The position numbers were made by a program, and so were the translations under genes. The notes under the pieces are model-generated. The model was not told the origin of the DNA and did no database searches. It was given only the letters and a program-made list of their open reading frames with translations. A DNA stretch of 64,000 nt, from assembly GCF_020711255.1 (NCBI RefSeq), contig NZ_JAJFAW010000008.1, positions 124,001-188,000 of the forward strand. The letters are read 5' to 3'. This document shows positions 56,531 through 64,000 of the stretch, in pieces. Each line of letters starts with the position of its first letter. The first letter of the stretch is position 1. This DNA comes from Hymenobacter plasmatis (lineage in GTDB: Bacteria; Bacteroidota; Bacteroidia; Cytophagales; Hymenobacteraceae).

Positions 56531-57865
56531 ATGCCTACCCCCCAATCCGTTGCTTTTTATACCCTCGGCTGCAAGCTGAACTTTTCCGAAACGTCGGCCA
56601 TTGGCCGGCAGTTTGAAGAAAAAGGCTTTCAGAAACTCCCTTTTGAAGCCGGCGCCGACCTCTACGTTATTAATACCTGCTCCGTCACGGACCACGCCGA
56701 CCGGAAGTGCCGCAAAGTGGTGCAGCAGGCCCTGAAGCACAATCCCAACGCTTTTGTGGCCATTGTGGGCTGCTACGCTCAGCTCAAGCCCCATGAAATT
56801 TCGGAGATACCCGGCGTAAGCGCTGTGCTTGGAGCGGCCGAGAAATTCCAGCTGGTGGATATTCTGGCTGATTTTAAGAAGCCGGAAGCCGGACAGCCGG
56901 GCCAGGTTCACGCCTCCCCCATTTCCGAAGCTACCGAATTCCACGCTGCGCACTCGTTTGGCGACCGCACCCGCACCTTTCTGAAGGTGCAGGACGGCTG
57001 CGATTATTCCTGCTCGTTCTGCACCATTCCGCTGGCCCGCGGCGGCAGTCGCTCGGGCAGTGTTGCCAGCGTGGTGGAGCGGGTAGAAAAGCTCGCCGAA
57101 ACCGGGGTGAAGGAAATTGTGCTCACGGGCGTCAACCTCGGCGACTTCGGCCTGCAGGGCCCGGAGCGTGAGCGCCGCGAAGATTTTACGCAGCTGGTGA
57201 AGGCGCTGGATGAGGTGAGCGGCATTCGCCGCTTCCGCATTAGTAGCTGCGAGCCCAACTTGCTGACCGACGAAATTCTCGACACCGTCGCGACTTCCGA
57301 GCGCTTCATGCCGCACTTCCACATCCCGCTGCAAAGCGGGTCGGATAAGATATTGGGCCTGATGCGCCGGCGCTATCGGCGCGCGCTCTACGCCAGCCGG
57401 GTGGCACGCATCAAGGAGTTGATGCCCCACGCCTGTATTGGTGTGGATGTGATTGTGGGCTTTCCCGGCGAGACTGATGCCGACTTTCTCGACACGTACA
57501 ATTTCCTGAACGAGCTGCCCATCAGCTACCTGCACGTTTTCCCTTATTCGGAGCGGCCCGATACGCTGGCCCCAACCCTGCCCGGCCGGGTGCAGGACCG
57601 GGTGCGGCACGAGCGCACCACGCAGCTCCGCAGCTTATCTGAAAAGAAAAAGCGGTTCTTCTACGAGCAGCACCTTGGGCTGGAAACCATCGTGCTGTTT
57701 GAGGACGACGTAACCGATGGCCGCATGGAAGGCTTCACACCCAACTATATCCGAGTGGCAGTGAAATACGACCCGCTGCTGGTGGGAGAAATGAAGACCT
57801 TGCGCCTGTCGGGCGTGAATGCGCTGGGCCTCATGGAAGCCGAAGAAGTAGGCATCCTGGCTTAA
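56531..57865 (+). CDS. mtaB: tRNA t6A37 methylthiotransferase MtaB
   Basis: A 444-residue radical SAM enzyme that adds the methylthio group to t6A37 in tRNA to give ms2t6A. An N-terminal UPF0004 domain has Cys residues in TLGCKLNFSE, NTCSVTDHADRKCRK and IVGCYAQLKP; the radical SAM Cys triad is CDYSCSFC. A TRAM domain closes the protein (FLEDDVTDG-like FEDDVTDGRMEGFTPNY). It works on the product of the TsaE complex encoded at 12531. Its stop codon overlaps that of the convergent HTH gene. Confidence 0.96.
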   Translation: MPTPQSVAFYTLGCKLNFSETSAIGRQFEEKGFQKLPFEAGADLYVINTCSVTDHADRKCRKVVQQALKHNPNAFVAIVGCYAQLKPHEISEIPGVSAVLGAAEKFQLVDILADFKKPEAGQPGQVHASPISEATEFHAAHSFGDRTRTFLKVQDGCDYSCSFCTIPLARGGSRSGSVASVVERVEKLAETGVKEIVLTGVNLGDFGLQGPERERREDFTQLVKALDEVSGIRRFRISSCEPNLLTDEILDTVATSERFMPHFHIPLQSGSDKILGLMRRRYRRALYASRVARIKELMPHACIGVDVIVGFPGETDADFLDTYNFLNELPISYLHVFPYSERPDTLAPTLPGRVQDRVRHERTTQLRSLSEKKKRFFYEQHLGLETIVLFEDDVTDGRMEGFTPNYIRVAVKYDPLLVGEMKTLRLSGVNALGLMEAEEVGILA

Positions 57866-58668
57866 ACCATGGCCTGACGGGCCATGGCCAGCATTTCGCG
57901 CAGCATTTGCTGCTGCTCCAGCAGGTGCTGGTTTCGCATTTCGGCCATGGCCAACTGGTGCTGCAGGTGCTGGGCGTGCAAAGCAGCCGTTATGTACTGT
58001 TCGGGGACCACACTTACCGGTGCCGGGGAAACAGCAGCTGTGGGTTGCTCCACAATTGGCGCAACAGTTACGGGAGCAGCCGGGGCGATTTGCGGTTGAG
58101 GAACTGGAGCTGCCTGAGGCACGGGGGCTGCGGCTGCTTCGCTCATGGCCGGGGCTTGAGGAGCTTCCGGCGCAACTGGAATTTCGGGAGTAGCAGTTAT
58201 AGGTTCCACGGGTGTCGCGGCGGGCGTTGGAGCAGTGGTGCGCACGGGTTGAGTGGCTGCCGCAGCTAAGGCCAAAGTAGCGGCAATTTCGGCGGGCTGG
58301 AGGCGCGAGCCTGCAATGCTGGGGCTGGGTCGGCGGTGCGGCGGCACCTCGATTTCGGATAAATCAAACGGCTCAAGCGGCAGCTCGGGCGCGGGAGCTG
58401 ACGGGGCCGTGGCAGTTTTGGGGCCAGGCCCGCTGCTTACCAGCATGGGGCCGCGGCCGAGCAGCAACCAGTCTCTTGATACATTTGGGTATACCTCGAA
58501 AACCTTGCACAGCAGGTCATAACCAGGTTTATTGCGCCCATCGATGAGGTGCTGCACCACGCTTGCCGTCTTGCCCAACGATATGGCAAAAGAGTTTTTT
58601 GTTAGCCCAAACTGCTGAATGAGTTGAGCAAAGCGCTGGTCAATAGGGACGGCAACGGGGGCAACCAT
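57862..58668 (-). CDS. XRE-type HTH protein with long Pro/Ala-rich tail and C-terminal coiled coil
   Basis: A 268-residue protein. The N-terminal 70 residues form a helix-turn-helix of the phage-repressor kind seen in Bacteroidota (RFAQLIQQFGLTKNSFAISL, ASVVQHLIDGRNKPGYDLLC, VSRDWLLLGRGPML). Then comes a Pro/Ala/Val-rich disordered region (about 80-215) and a coiled coil (LQHQLAMAEMRNQHLLEQQQ). The last part would oligomerise the regulator. The ATG at 58668 is preferred over a GTG at 58695, which overlaps the -7 element. No phage genes adjoin it. It converges with mtaB; both stop codons share TTAA at 57862-57865. Confidence 0.8.
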   Translation of the reverse strand: MVAPVAVPIDQRFAQLIQQFGLTKNSFAISLGKTASVVQHLIDGRNKPGYDLLCKVFEVYPNVSRDWLLLGRGPMLVSSGPGPKTATAPSAPAPELPLEPFDLSEIEVPPHRRPSPSIAGSRLQPAEIAATLALAAAATQPVRTTAPTPAATPVEPITATPEIPVAPEAPQAPAMSEAAAAPVPQAAPVPQPQIAPAAPVTVAPIVEQPTAAVSPAPVSVVPEQYITAALHAQHLQHQLAMAEMRNQHLLEQQQMLREMLAMARQAMV

Positions 58669-58694
58669 GGTATTTGCACAAATGAGTACTTGCA

Positions 58695-58702
58695 CAAATG
58701 TA
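58695..58702 (-). promoter_or_regulatory. -7 element TACATTTG of the HTH gene
   Basis: A full match to TAnnTTTG, 26 bases before the ATG at 58668; it overlaps and so argues against the GTG at 58695 as the start. Confidence 0.65.
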
Positions 58703-58745
58703 TAGCAGCAGACTTATTTACCGTGCTGTACCTAGAGTAAAAAAG

Positions 58746-58780
58746 AAAAAGCCGCTCGACTCCAAGTCAAGCGGCCTTTT
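58746..58780 (-). terminator. Terminator of the MacB-like permease gene
   Basis: Stem AAAAGCCGCTCGACT / AGTCAAGCGGCCTTTT, 38 bases after the permease stop; the stem has minor mismatches. Confidence 0.75.
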
Positions 58781-58817
58781 CGAATAAGTATAAAGCGAAT
58801 ACCTAGTTTCTCCTGCG

Positions 58818-60056
58818 CTACTCGTAGCGCAGCGAATCGATGGGGTCCAGTGCGGCGGCTTTGCTAGCGGGGTAGTAGCCCGAAGCCAGCCCCACTCCTA
58901 CGCAAATCACCAGCCCAATCATCATCCACATCCAGGGAATCAGAAACGAGCCCGAGCCCACGAACTTGGCAACCCCGTTGCCGCCGAGCACGCCGAGGAG
59001 AATGCCAAACGTGCCGCCAAGCAGGCAAATTACAATGGCCTCAATCAGGAACTGCTGGCGAATCTGAACCGCCGTTGCGCCCAGCGCTTTGCGGATGCCG
59101 ATTTCGCGAGTGCGCTCCGTTACCGAAACCAGCATGATGTTCATGAGGGCAATGCTGGCCCCGAGCAGCGTGATAAAGGCCATGATGCTGCCCCCGGCCC
59201 GCACTTTGCCCGAAATGGCTTCGAGGTCCGACGCCAGCGACTCGCTGCTTTCAACCACGAAGCTGTCTTCCTGGCCCAACTTGTCGTGGCGCACGGCGCG
59301 CATCACACCGGTGGCCTGGCCGATGAGAAAGTTGAGCGTGCCTTGCTGGTCGGTGGCGGTTTTGATGTCGTAGGTCAGGGCGCGCTGGCGGGGCAACTGG
59401 TTGCCGGTTTCGAGGGGCACCAGAGCCAGGCGGTCGGCGCCGCCACCGCCCATGCTGCTGCCGCTTTTCTCGAGCAGCCCTACTATGAGAAAGCGGCGGC
59501 CCAGGGCCGACACATACTTGCCCACCGGGGTTTGCTTGGGAAACAGCTTCGACCGGATTTCCTGGCCCACAATCAGCACGTTGGCCCCGCTGTTCAGCTC
59601 CGATTGCGAGAAGATGCGGCCCTCAGCCAGGTTATAGCCCTGAATTTTCAGGTAGTTTTCGTCGCCGGCCACCACTTGCATGTTGGGGTTGGTCTTGGTG
59701 CCGTTGGCCTTCATCTCCACGGCTCCGGCAATGAAGGCCGAGACGCCAACTTGGGCGTCGTCGCCCATGGCTGACTTGTATTGCTTGGCTTCCAGAAAGC
59801 TCACGGGCTGGTACTGCTTGGCCTGCACGCCGCCGCGCCGGCCCCGGTTGCTGTAGCCCTTGGCGTGGATTTCGAAGGAGTTGGCCCCCAGGCTGGCGAA
59901 GGTTTCCGACAACGAGTTTTTCATCGCGTCGATGCCGGTGAGAATGCCCACCAGCGCAAACAGCCCGATGCTCAGAATAAGCGCGGTGAGTATCGTGCGA
60001 AGCAAATTGGCACGAATGGAGCGGAAGGCTTCGCGAACGTTTTCAAAGGGATTCAT
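58818..60056 (-). CDS. ABC transporter permease, MacB/FtsX type
   Basis: A 412-residue inner-membrane protein: one N-terminal helix (RTILTALILSIGLFALVGIL), a periplasmic MacB-type domain of about 210 residues, and three C-terminal helices of the FtsX domain (MAFITLLGASIALMNIMLVS, LIEAIVICLLGGTFGILLGV). EIGIRKALGATAVQIRQQFL is the conserved loop. It would work with an ATPase not encoded next to it, in mechanotransmission or in export of lipoproteins, lipids or drugs. The start is the ATG at 60056 with TAGCTTTG upstream. Confidence 0.93.
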   Translation of the reverse strand: MNPFENVREAFRSIRANLLRTILTALILSIGLFALVGILTGIDAMKNSLSETFASLGANSFEIHAKGYSNRGRRGGVQAKQYQPVSFLEAKQYKSAMGDDAQVGVSAFIAGAVEMKANGTKTNPNMQVVAGDENYLKIQGYNLAEGRIFSQSELNSGANVLIVGQEIRSKLFPKQTPVGKYVSALGRRFLIVGLLEKSGSSMGGGGADRLALVPLETGNQLPRQRALTYDIKTATDQQGTLNFLIGQATGVMRAVRHDKLGQEDSFVVESSESLASDLEAISGKVRAGGSIMAFITLLGASIALMNIMLVSVTERTREIGIRKALGATAVQIRQQFLIEAIVICLLGGTFGILLGVLGGNGVAKFVGSGSFLIPWMWMMIGLVICVGVGLASGYYPASKAAALDPIDSLRYE

Positions 60057-60082
60057 GGGCTGGATTGCTATTCGAAGGACAG

Positions 60083-60090
60083 CAAAGCTA
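60083..60090 (-). promoter_or_regulatory. -7 element TAGCTTTG of the MacB-like permease gene
   Basis: A full match to TAnnTTTG, 26 bases before the ATG at 60056. Confidence 0.7.
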
Positions 60091-60272
60091 ACTTTAATGT
60101 GGAGGCTGGTTGAGCTGAAAGTCAGTCCAACTAACGATATTAATTCTGACGACGCAGTTGGTGTTCCGACTCACAGCTGGAGTTGCTGCCCAAAGTTCGG
60201 CGACCGGCGCTTAACTTGAACCACCGGCGCTGCAACCTCGTTGATTCGATGCGTCTCTTACTCCTAAAAACT

Positions 60273-61550
60273 ATGCTGTTCAAGCGTCTTCTGCTCTTTC
60301 TGCTCTTGGCCGTGGCCGGCATGGCTGCCCCTTTGGCAGCGCGTGCCAACCACGTGTTCATTCCGATGGACAACACCCAAAAGGAGTGCCTCAAAGCGTA
60401 CGGCGTGGCCTTCTGGCTGCTCCAGCGCGAGGTACCCGTCGACTGGCTGCTCAACTACCGCGGAGGCTCGTTCGCCTTCGAAACCTCCAGCGCCGCCGAA
60501 AACGAGCTAGCTGTGCGCGGCGTCACGTTCCAGGTAATCAGCGAAGCCCAGTACACCGGCATCCTGCAGGAAATCGCCGACCCCAACGCCAACATGGACG
60601 TGATGAAGCTGGAGAAGGTGCCCAAAATCGCGGTGTATACCCCCAAGGGCAAGCAGCCCTGGGACGACGCCGTGACCATGGTGCTTACCTACGCCGAAAT
60701 CCCCTACACCCAGATTTACGACGACGAAGTGCTGGCCGGGCAGCTGCCCAAGTACGACTGGCTCCACTTGCACCACGAGGACTTCACCGGCGAATACGGC
60801 AAGTTCTACGCCTCCTACCGCAACTACCCCTGGTACCAGCAGCAGCAGCGCGACGCCGAAGCCACCGCCAAGCGCAACGGCTTTGCCAAAGTGAGCGTGA
60901 TGAAAGGCACGGTGGCCACCAAAATGCAAGAGTTCATTGCGGGCGGCGGCTTTTTGTTTGCCATGTGCTCGGCCACCGACAGCTACGACATTGCCCTGGC
61001 GGGCCTGGGCGTAGATATGGTGGAAAGCATGTACGACGGCGACCCCGCCGACCCCAACGCGCAATCCAAGCTGAATTTCAACCGCTGCCTAGCCTTCCAG
61101 AACTTCCAGCTGGTACGCAACCCCTTCGAGTACGAATACTCCAACATTGACATGCAGCCCGGCGAGCGGGGCCTGGGCGAACAGAACGACTACTTCTCGC
61201 TCTTCACCTTCTCGGCCAAGTACGACCCGGTGCCCACCATGCTCTGCCAGAACCACGAAAAGACCATCCACGGCTTTATGGGCCAAACCACGGCCTTCCG
61301 CAAAAGCCTCATCAAGTCGGATGTGGTGATAATGGGCGACACCAAGCAAACGGGCGAGGCGCGCTACCTCCACGGCACGCTCGGTAAGGGCACCTGGACC
61401 TTTTATGGCGGCCACGACCCGGAAGATTACCAGCACCTCGTGGGCGAAGAACCCACCGATTTGTCGCTGCACCCCAACTCCCCCGGCTACCGGCTGATAT
61501 TGAACAACATCCTGTTTCCGGCGGCTAAGAAGAAGAAGCAGAAAACCTAA
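60273..61550 (+). CDS. Conserved secreted protein of unknown function, often labelled asparagine synthetase B
   Basis: A 425-residue protein with a signal peptide (MLFKRLLLFLLLAVAGMAAP). Conserved stretches are FIPMDNTQKECLKAYGVAFW, WLLNYRGGSFAF, VAVYTPKGKQPWDD-like IAVYTPKGKQPWDDAVTMVL and GKGTWTFYGGHDPEDYQHLV. Members of this family in Bacteroidota have, as I recall, been named asparagine synthetase B, but the protein has no synthetase motifs and is exported. The GGGFLFAMCSATDSYD and GGHDPEDYQH segments suggest a class I amidotransferase-like or flavodoxin-like fold; no activity can be claimed. ATG 60249 is an alternative start. Confidence 0.85.
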   Translation: MLFKRLLLFLLLAVAGMAAPLAARANHVFIPMDNTQKECLKAYGVAFWLLQREVPVDWLLNYRGGSFAFETSSAAENELAVRGVTFQVISEAQYTGILQEIADPNANMDVMKLEKVPKIAVYTPKGKQPWDDAVTMVLTYAEIPYTQIYDDEVLAGQLPKYDWLHLHHEDFTGEYGKFYASYRNYPWYQQQQRDAEATAKRNGFAKVSVMKGTVATKMQEFIAGGGFLFAMCSATDSYDIALAGLGVDMVESMYDGDPADPNAQSKLNFNRCLAFQNFQLVRNPFEYEYSNIDMQPGERGLGEQNDYFSLFTFSAKYDPVPTMLCQNHEKTIHGFMGQTTAFRKSLIKSDVVIMGDTKQTGEARYLHGTLGKGTWTFYGGHDPEDYQHLVGEEPTDLSLHPNSPGYRLILNNILFPAAKKKKQKT

Positions 61551-61606
61551 GCCCCAGCGGTACCGCGCTTCACTAGCCTCTGGCCGCAGCTTAGCTCAAC
61601 CCACAG

Positions 61607-61676
61607 AATTCAGCCCAATTTCCAAAAAAGGCCCGCTTGCAGTCAAGCGGGCCTTTTTTGGAAATTGGGCTGAATT
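61607..61676 (+). terminator. Very long hairpin (33-bp stem) terminator
   Basis: Perfect arms 61607-61639 and 61644-61676 with a four-base loop. The inner part (CCAAAAAAGGCCCGCTTG and its complement) is a normal terminator; the outer AATTCAGCCCAATT extends it. It lies 56 bases after the stop of the unknown secreted protein. Confidence 0.85.
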
Positions 61677-61725
61677 TTTGGTGCAAAGGGGCAGAAAAAA
61701 CGGTTGGGTTGTGCGGGTAAATGCA

Positions 61726-61733
61726 TAACTTTC
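61726..61733 (+). promoter_or_regulatory. Possible -7 element TAACTTTC of the PAP2 gene
   Basis: One mismatch from TAnnTTTG, 31 bases before the ATG at 61765. Confidence 0.4.
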
Positions 61734-61764
61734 AGGGCCCCTAATCATACCCTGCACCGGCTTT

Positions 61765-62565
61765 ATGTCCTGGCGACGTTTTTTATTCTTGTTCGCCTGC
61801 TGGACCGGTTTCCAGTGTCAAGGGCAAGCTCAGGTTCTGGCCTCGCTTCCCGCGCCTGATTCTGTAACGACTGCACCAGCGCAGCCCAAGAAACCGCTGC
61901 GAGCGGCAGCCCTGCGCATTGCCATCCCCTCGGCGCTGCTGGGAGTTGGCGTAATGGCTCACAGCCCCCGATATAGCTCCCTGCTGTGCCAGGCCAAGCA
62001 AGAGATGCAGGAAGAGACCCTTGAGGAATTTCCGGCATTTGATGCCCACGGTCTAGACGACTACACCCGCCACGTGCCCCTGGCCGCCGCCTATGCCATG
62101 ATGGCTACCGGGCACCCGGGGGAGCGCACCGCCGTCAGCTTCACGCTCATCTACCTGCTGGCGCACGAGCTCGACAATGGCATCGTAAGCAACCTGAAAC
62201 GGATGAGCGCCGAAGCCCGGCCCAATAACGCACAGGATTTTAGCTCCTTCCCGTCGTCGCACACGTCGCAGGCCTTTCTCACGGCCACGCTACTGCACGA
62301 GCAGTACGGGCGCCAATACCCCTGGCTGAGCGTGAGCGGCTATGCCGTGGCGGCCGCCACCGGCACCATGCGCGTGCTCGGCAACAAGCATTGGGCCACC
62401 GACGTGCTGGCGGGCGCCGCAGTGGGCTTTCTCTCGGCCGAAACCGTGTGGCACGTTTACCCATCCCTCACCCGGCTCCTTCCCCCGCGCATGGCCCACA
62501 AGCTGCTGCTCGTGCCCACCTACGTGGGCGGCGGGGCCGGGCTGGCCCTGGCCATTCAGCCTTGA
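61765..62565 (+). CDS. PAP2-family (vanadium haloperoxidase-like) phosphatase
   Basis: A 266-residue protein with an N-terminal signal or membrane segment. The PAP2 motifs are LKRMSAEARP (KxxxxxxRP), FPSSHTSQAF (PSGH-like, with Ser for Gly) and RVLGNKHWATDVLAG (catalytic His). PAP2 enzymes dephosphorylate lipid phosphates such as undecaprenyl pyrophosphate or phosphatidate at the membrane outer face. Predicted helices are fewer than in typical multi-pass members, so it may be periplasmic and membrane-bound. Own promoter-like sequence upstream. Confidence 0.88.
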   Translation: MSWRRFLFLFACWTGFQCQGQAQVLASLPAPDSVTTAPAQPKKPLRAAALRIAIPSALLGVGVMAHSPRYSSLLCQAKQEMQEETLEEFPAFDAHGLDDYTRHVPLAAAYAMMATGHPGERTAVSFTLIYLLAHELDNGIVSNLKRMSAEARPNNAQDFSSFPSSHTSQAFLTATLLHEQYGRQYPWLSVSGYAVAAATGTMRVLGNKHWATDVLAGAAVGFLSAETVWHVYPSLTRLLPPRMAHKLLLVPTYVGGGAGLALAIQP

Positions 62566-62757
62566 GGCTATTTTGGCATATGTATTTCCTTGCAATTGAG
62601 CTGATTATCAGCTGAATTTTTAGCGCGACGAAATCGTTGGGGAGAGTGGTATTTGCGGTTGATAGCGCCATATTGCATCATTCCCGGGGTCAGGCCCGTT
62701 AGCAGTACTTTAGGCTCAGCTTTTAGTGCACGGCCGCCCTTCTTTCCACCGCCCCGC

Positions 62758-64000
62758 ATGGAAGACCTGACTCCTTCTAACTACTCCTTTTCAACCAGCC
62801 ACCCCGAAGAGGGCCCCATCGACGAAGTTGCCAACCCCCTGCCCCGGGCCGTGTTGCGCATGAACAACCACGTGCTGCTCGACGGCCAGTGGCGCTTCGC
62901 TCTCGACGATGACGACGTGGGCCTGCGCGAAGACTGGGCCTCGGGCCACACGTACCGCGAAACGGCCCAATGGCCGGGCTCGGTGGAAGAACACCTCGCC
63001 ATGGCCCGCGGCCACCAGGGCGCCGCGGCCTGGAAAGACCAGATAGTGGTGTGGTATGAGCGGGAATTCAACCTCCCCGAAGTAGCCGAGCCCCAGACCC
63101 GCTCGATGCTCCAGCTCACCTTTGGGGCCTGCGGCTACGAAACCCGCGTGTGGCTCAACGGCCAGCCTCTAAAGACCATTGAGGGCGAAGAAATCCACTA
63201 CGGGGAGTACACCTCGTTTACGTACGAGCTGAACGAGAACAACCTGCATTTGGTGAACCGCCTGACGGTGCGCATTGCCGACAACATGGACGCCGAAACG
63301 CCCCGGGGCAAGCAGGAGTCGTACGTGTACAAGCGCGGCGGCATCTGGTACCAGACCTACACCGGCGCCGTGCGCAGCGTGTGGCTCGAAGTGGTGGAGC
63401 GCAACCGGCTGCGCTCCCGCGTGGGCGTGGTGAGCGTGGTGGAAGACCACCTCGTGCGCTTCAACCTGACGCTGCGCATCCACGACCCGGGCGACTATAC
63501 CATCCGCCTCCAGGTTTTTGACCCCGTGACCCCGAACCGGAAAGACCCCCTAGCCGCTTCCGATTTTCCGCTGCACCTCGAGGCCGGGCAGTGGCAGCAG
63601 CGCGTGGTACTGGAAGTGCCCAGCGCCGAGCTGTGGTCACCGGAAGCCCCGCACCGCTACCGGCTGGTTGCTCAACTTATTGACAGCGAAGGCTACCCGG
63701 CCCAAATCGAGACGCTGTTTGGCCTGCGCAAGATTGAGGCGCGAGGCCGCTACGTATACCTCAACAACCAGCCCATCTACCTCGACGGCATTCTGTACCA
63801 GCCGGGGCAGGCCACCTACGAAGAGATGCAGCGCCACATGCACGCCATGAAGGCCCTGGGCTGCAACTTGGTGCGGGTGCACATTGCCGGCATCGACCCG
63901 CGCATCTACAACCTGGCCGATGAGCTGGGCCTGCTGCTGTGGGTGGAGGTGCCCAGCCCGCACAGCTCCACGCCGCGCAGCCGCGAAAACCACCGCGCCG
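62758..64000 (+). CDS. Glycoside hydrolase family 2-type enzyme, C-terminus beyond the window
   Basis: The first 414 residues of a protein cut by the right edge. LDGQWRFALDDDDVGLRE is the start of the GH2 sugar-binding domain (jelly roll, residues about 35-200), with VWYEREFNLP, FGACGYETRVWLNGQ and YKRGGIWYQTYTGAVRSVWL following. An immunoglobulin-like domain comes next (about 215-325) and the TIM barrel starts with LNNQPIYLDGILYQPG and LGCNLVRVHIAGIDPRI. GH2 members include beta-galactosidases, -mannosidases and -glucuronidases; the catalytic Glu residues are outside the window, so the sugar is unknown. No signal peptide is seen. Confidence 0.9.
   Translation, partial: MEDLTPSNYSFSTSHPEEGPIDEVANPLPRAVLRMNNHVLLDGQWRFALDDDDVGLREDWASGHTYRETAQWPGSVEEHLAMARGHQGAAAWKDQIVVWYEREFNLPEVAEPQTRSMLQLTFGACGYETRVWLNGQPLKTIEGEEIHYGEYTSFTYELNENNLHLVNRLTVRIADNMDAETPRGKQESYVYKRGGIWYQTYTGAVRSVWLEVVERNRLRSRVGVVSVVEDHLVRFNLTLRIHDPGDYTIRLQVFDPVTPNRKDPLAASDFPLHLEAGQWQQRVVLEVPSAELWSPEAPHRYRLVAQLIDSEGYPAQIETLFGLRKIEARGRYVYLNNQPIYLDGILYQPGQATYEEMQRHMHAMKALGCNLVRVHIAGIDPRIYNLADELGLLLWVEVPSPHSSTPRSRENHRA

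Overview
This 64 kb window reads as chromosome of a high-GC member of the Bacteroidota, most likely a Hymenobacter or close relative (Cytophagales). The lineage call is an inference. It rests on a PorX-type regulator of the type IX secretion system, an LpxC-FabZ fusion, type III glutamine synthetase, a RibBA fusion, the long form of IspG, SusC-like plug and barrel proteins, and many copies of the Bacteroidota promoter element TAnnTTTG close upstream of genes. I see no rRNA, tRNA, CRISPR array, complete insertion sequence or prophage.

Layout. 1-8000: a minus-strand group that looks like short-chain carboxylate uptake and use: a propionyl-CoA synthetase cut by the window edge, a CheY-like regulator, a symporter-sensor kinase, a small membrane protein, an MHS-type transporter and a porin. 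8100-12970: a transposase-derived zinc-ribbon/HTH protein, M28 peptidase, flavin reductase-like protein, YdhR-like protein, alanine dehydrogenase and TsaE. 13170-20020: two tandem outer-membrane barrel paralogues, an aminotransferase and a tiny plug-domain protein. 20030-27450: PorX, an HD phosphohydrolase and the lipid A genes lpxD, lpxC-fabZ, lpxA with an ABC ATPase. 27600-37700: an acidic protein, DUF4197 protein, CinA, RibBA, two glycosyltransferases, a K+ channel/RCK protein and DnaG. 37900-47600: LeuS with an unusual insert, an M14 peptidase, small proteins, an AT-rich immunity-like gene and IspG. 47870-54300: two thioredoxin-fold proteins, a quinone oxidoreductase, a PAS-only protein, two unknown proteins and GlnA type III. 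54550-64000: an LtaS-like membrane sulfatase, MtaB, an HTH protein with a long low-complexity tail, a MacB-like permease, a conserved secreted protein of unknown function, a PAP2 phosphatase and the start of a GH2 enzyme.

The noncoding DNA is the most distinctive part. Five copies of a palindromic element carrying GAAGCATCT in the stem, with paired base changes between copies, lie between genes. Other inverted repeats sit inside the lpx cluster and around terminators. The heptamer TTGAGCT/AGCTCAA recurs in many intergenic gaps. Several -7 elements lie so close to the start codon that the transcripts must have very short leaders or none.

Most genes are ordinary chromosomal functions. I did not find a clear new multi-gene system. 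The best leads are the dispersed palindromes, the lpx intercistronic hairpins, the transposase-derived regulator, the mini plug protein, the AT-rich insert in leuS and the orphan immunity-like gene.
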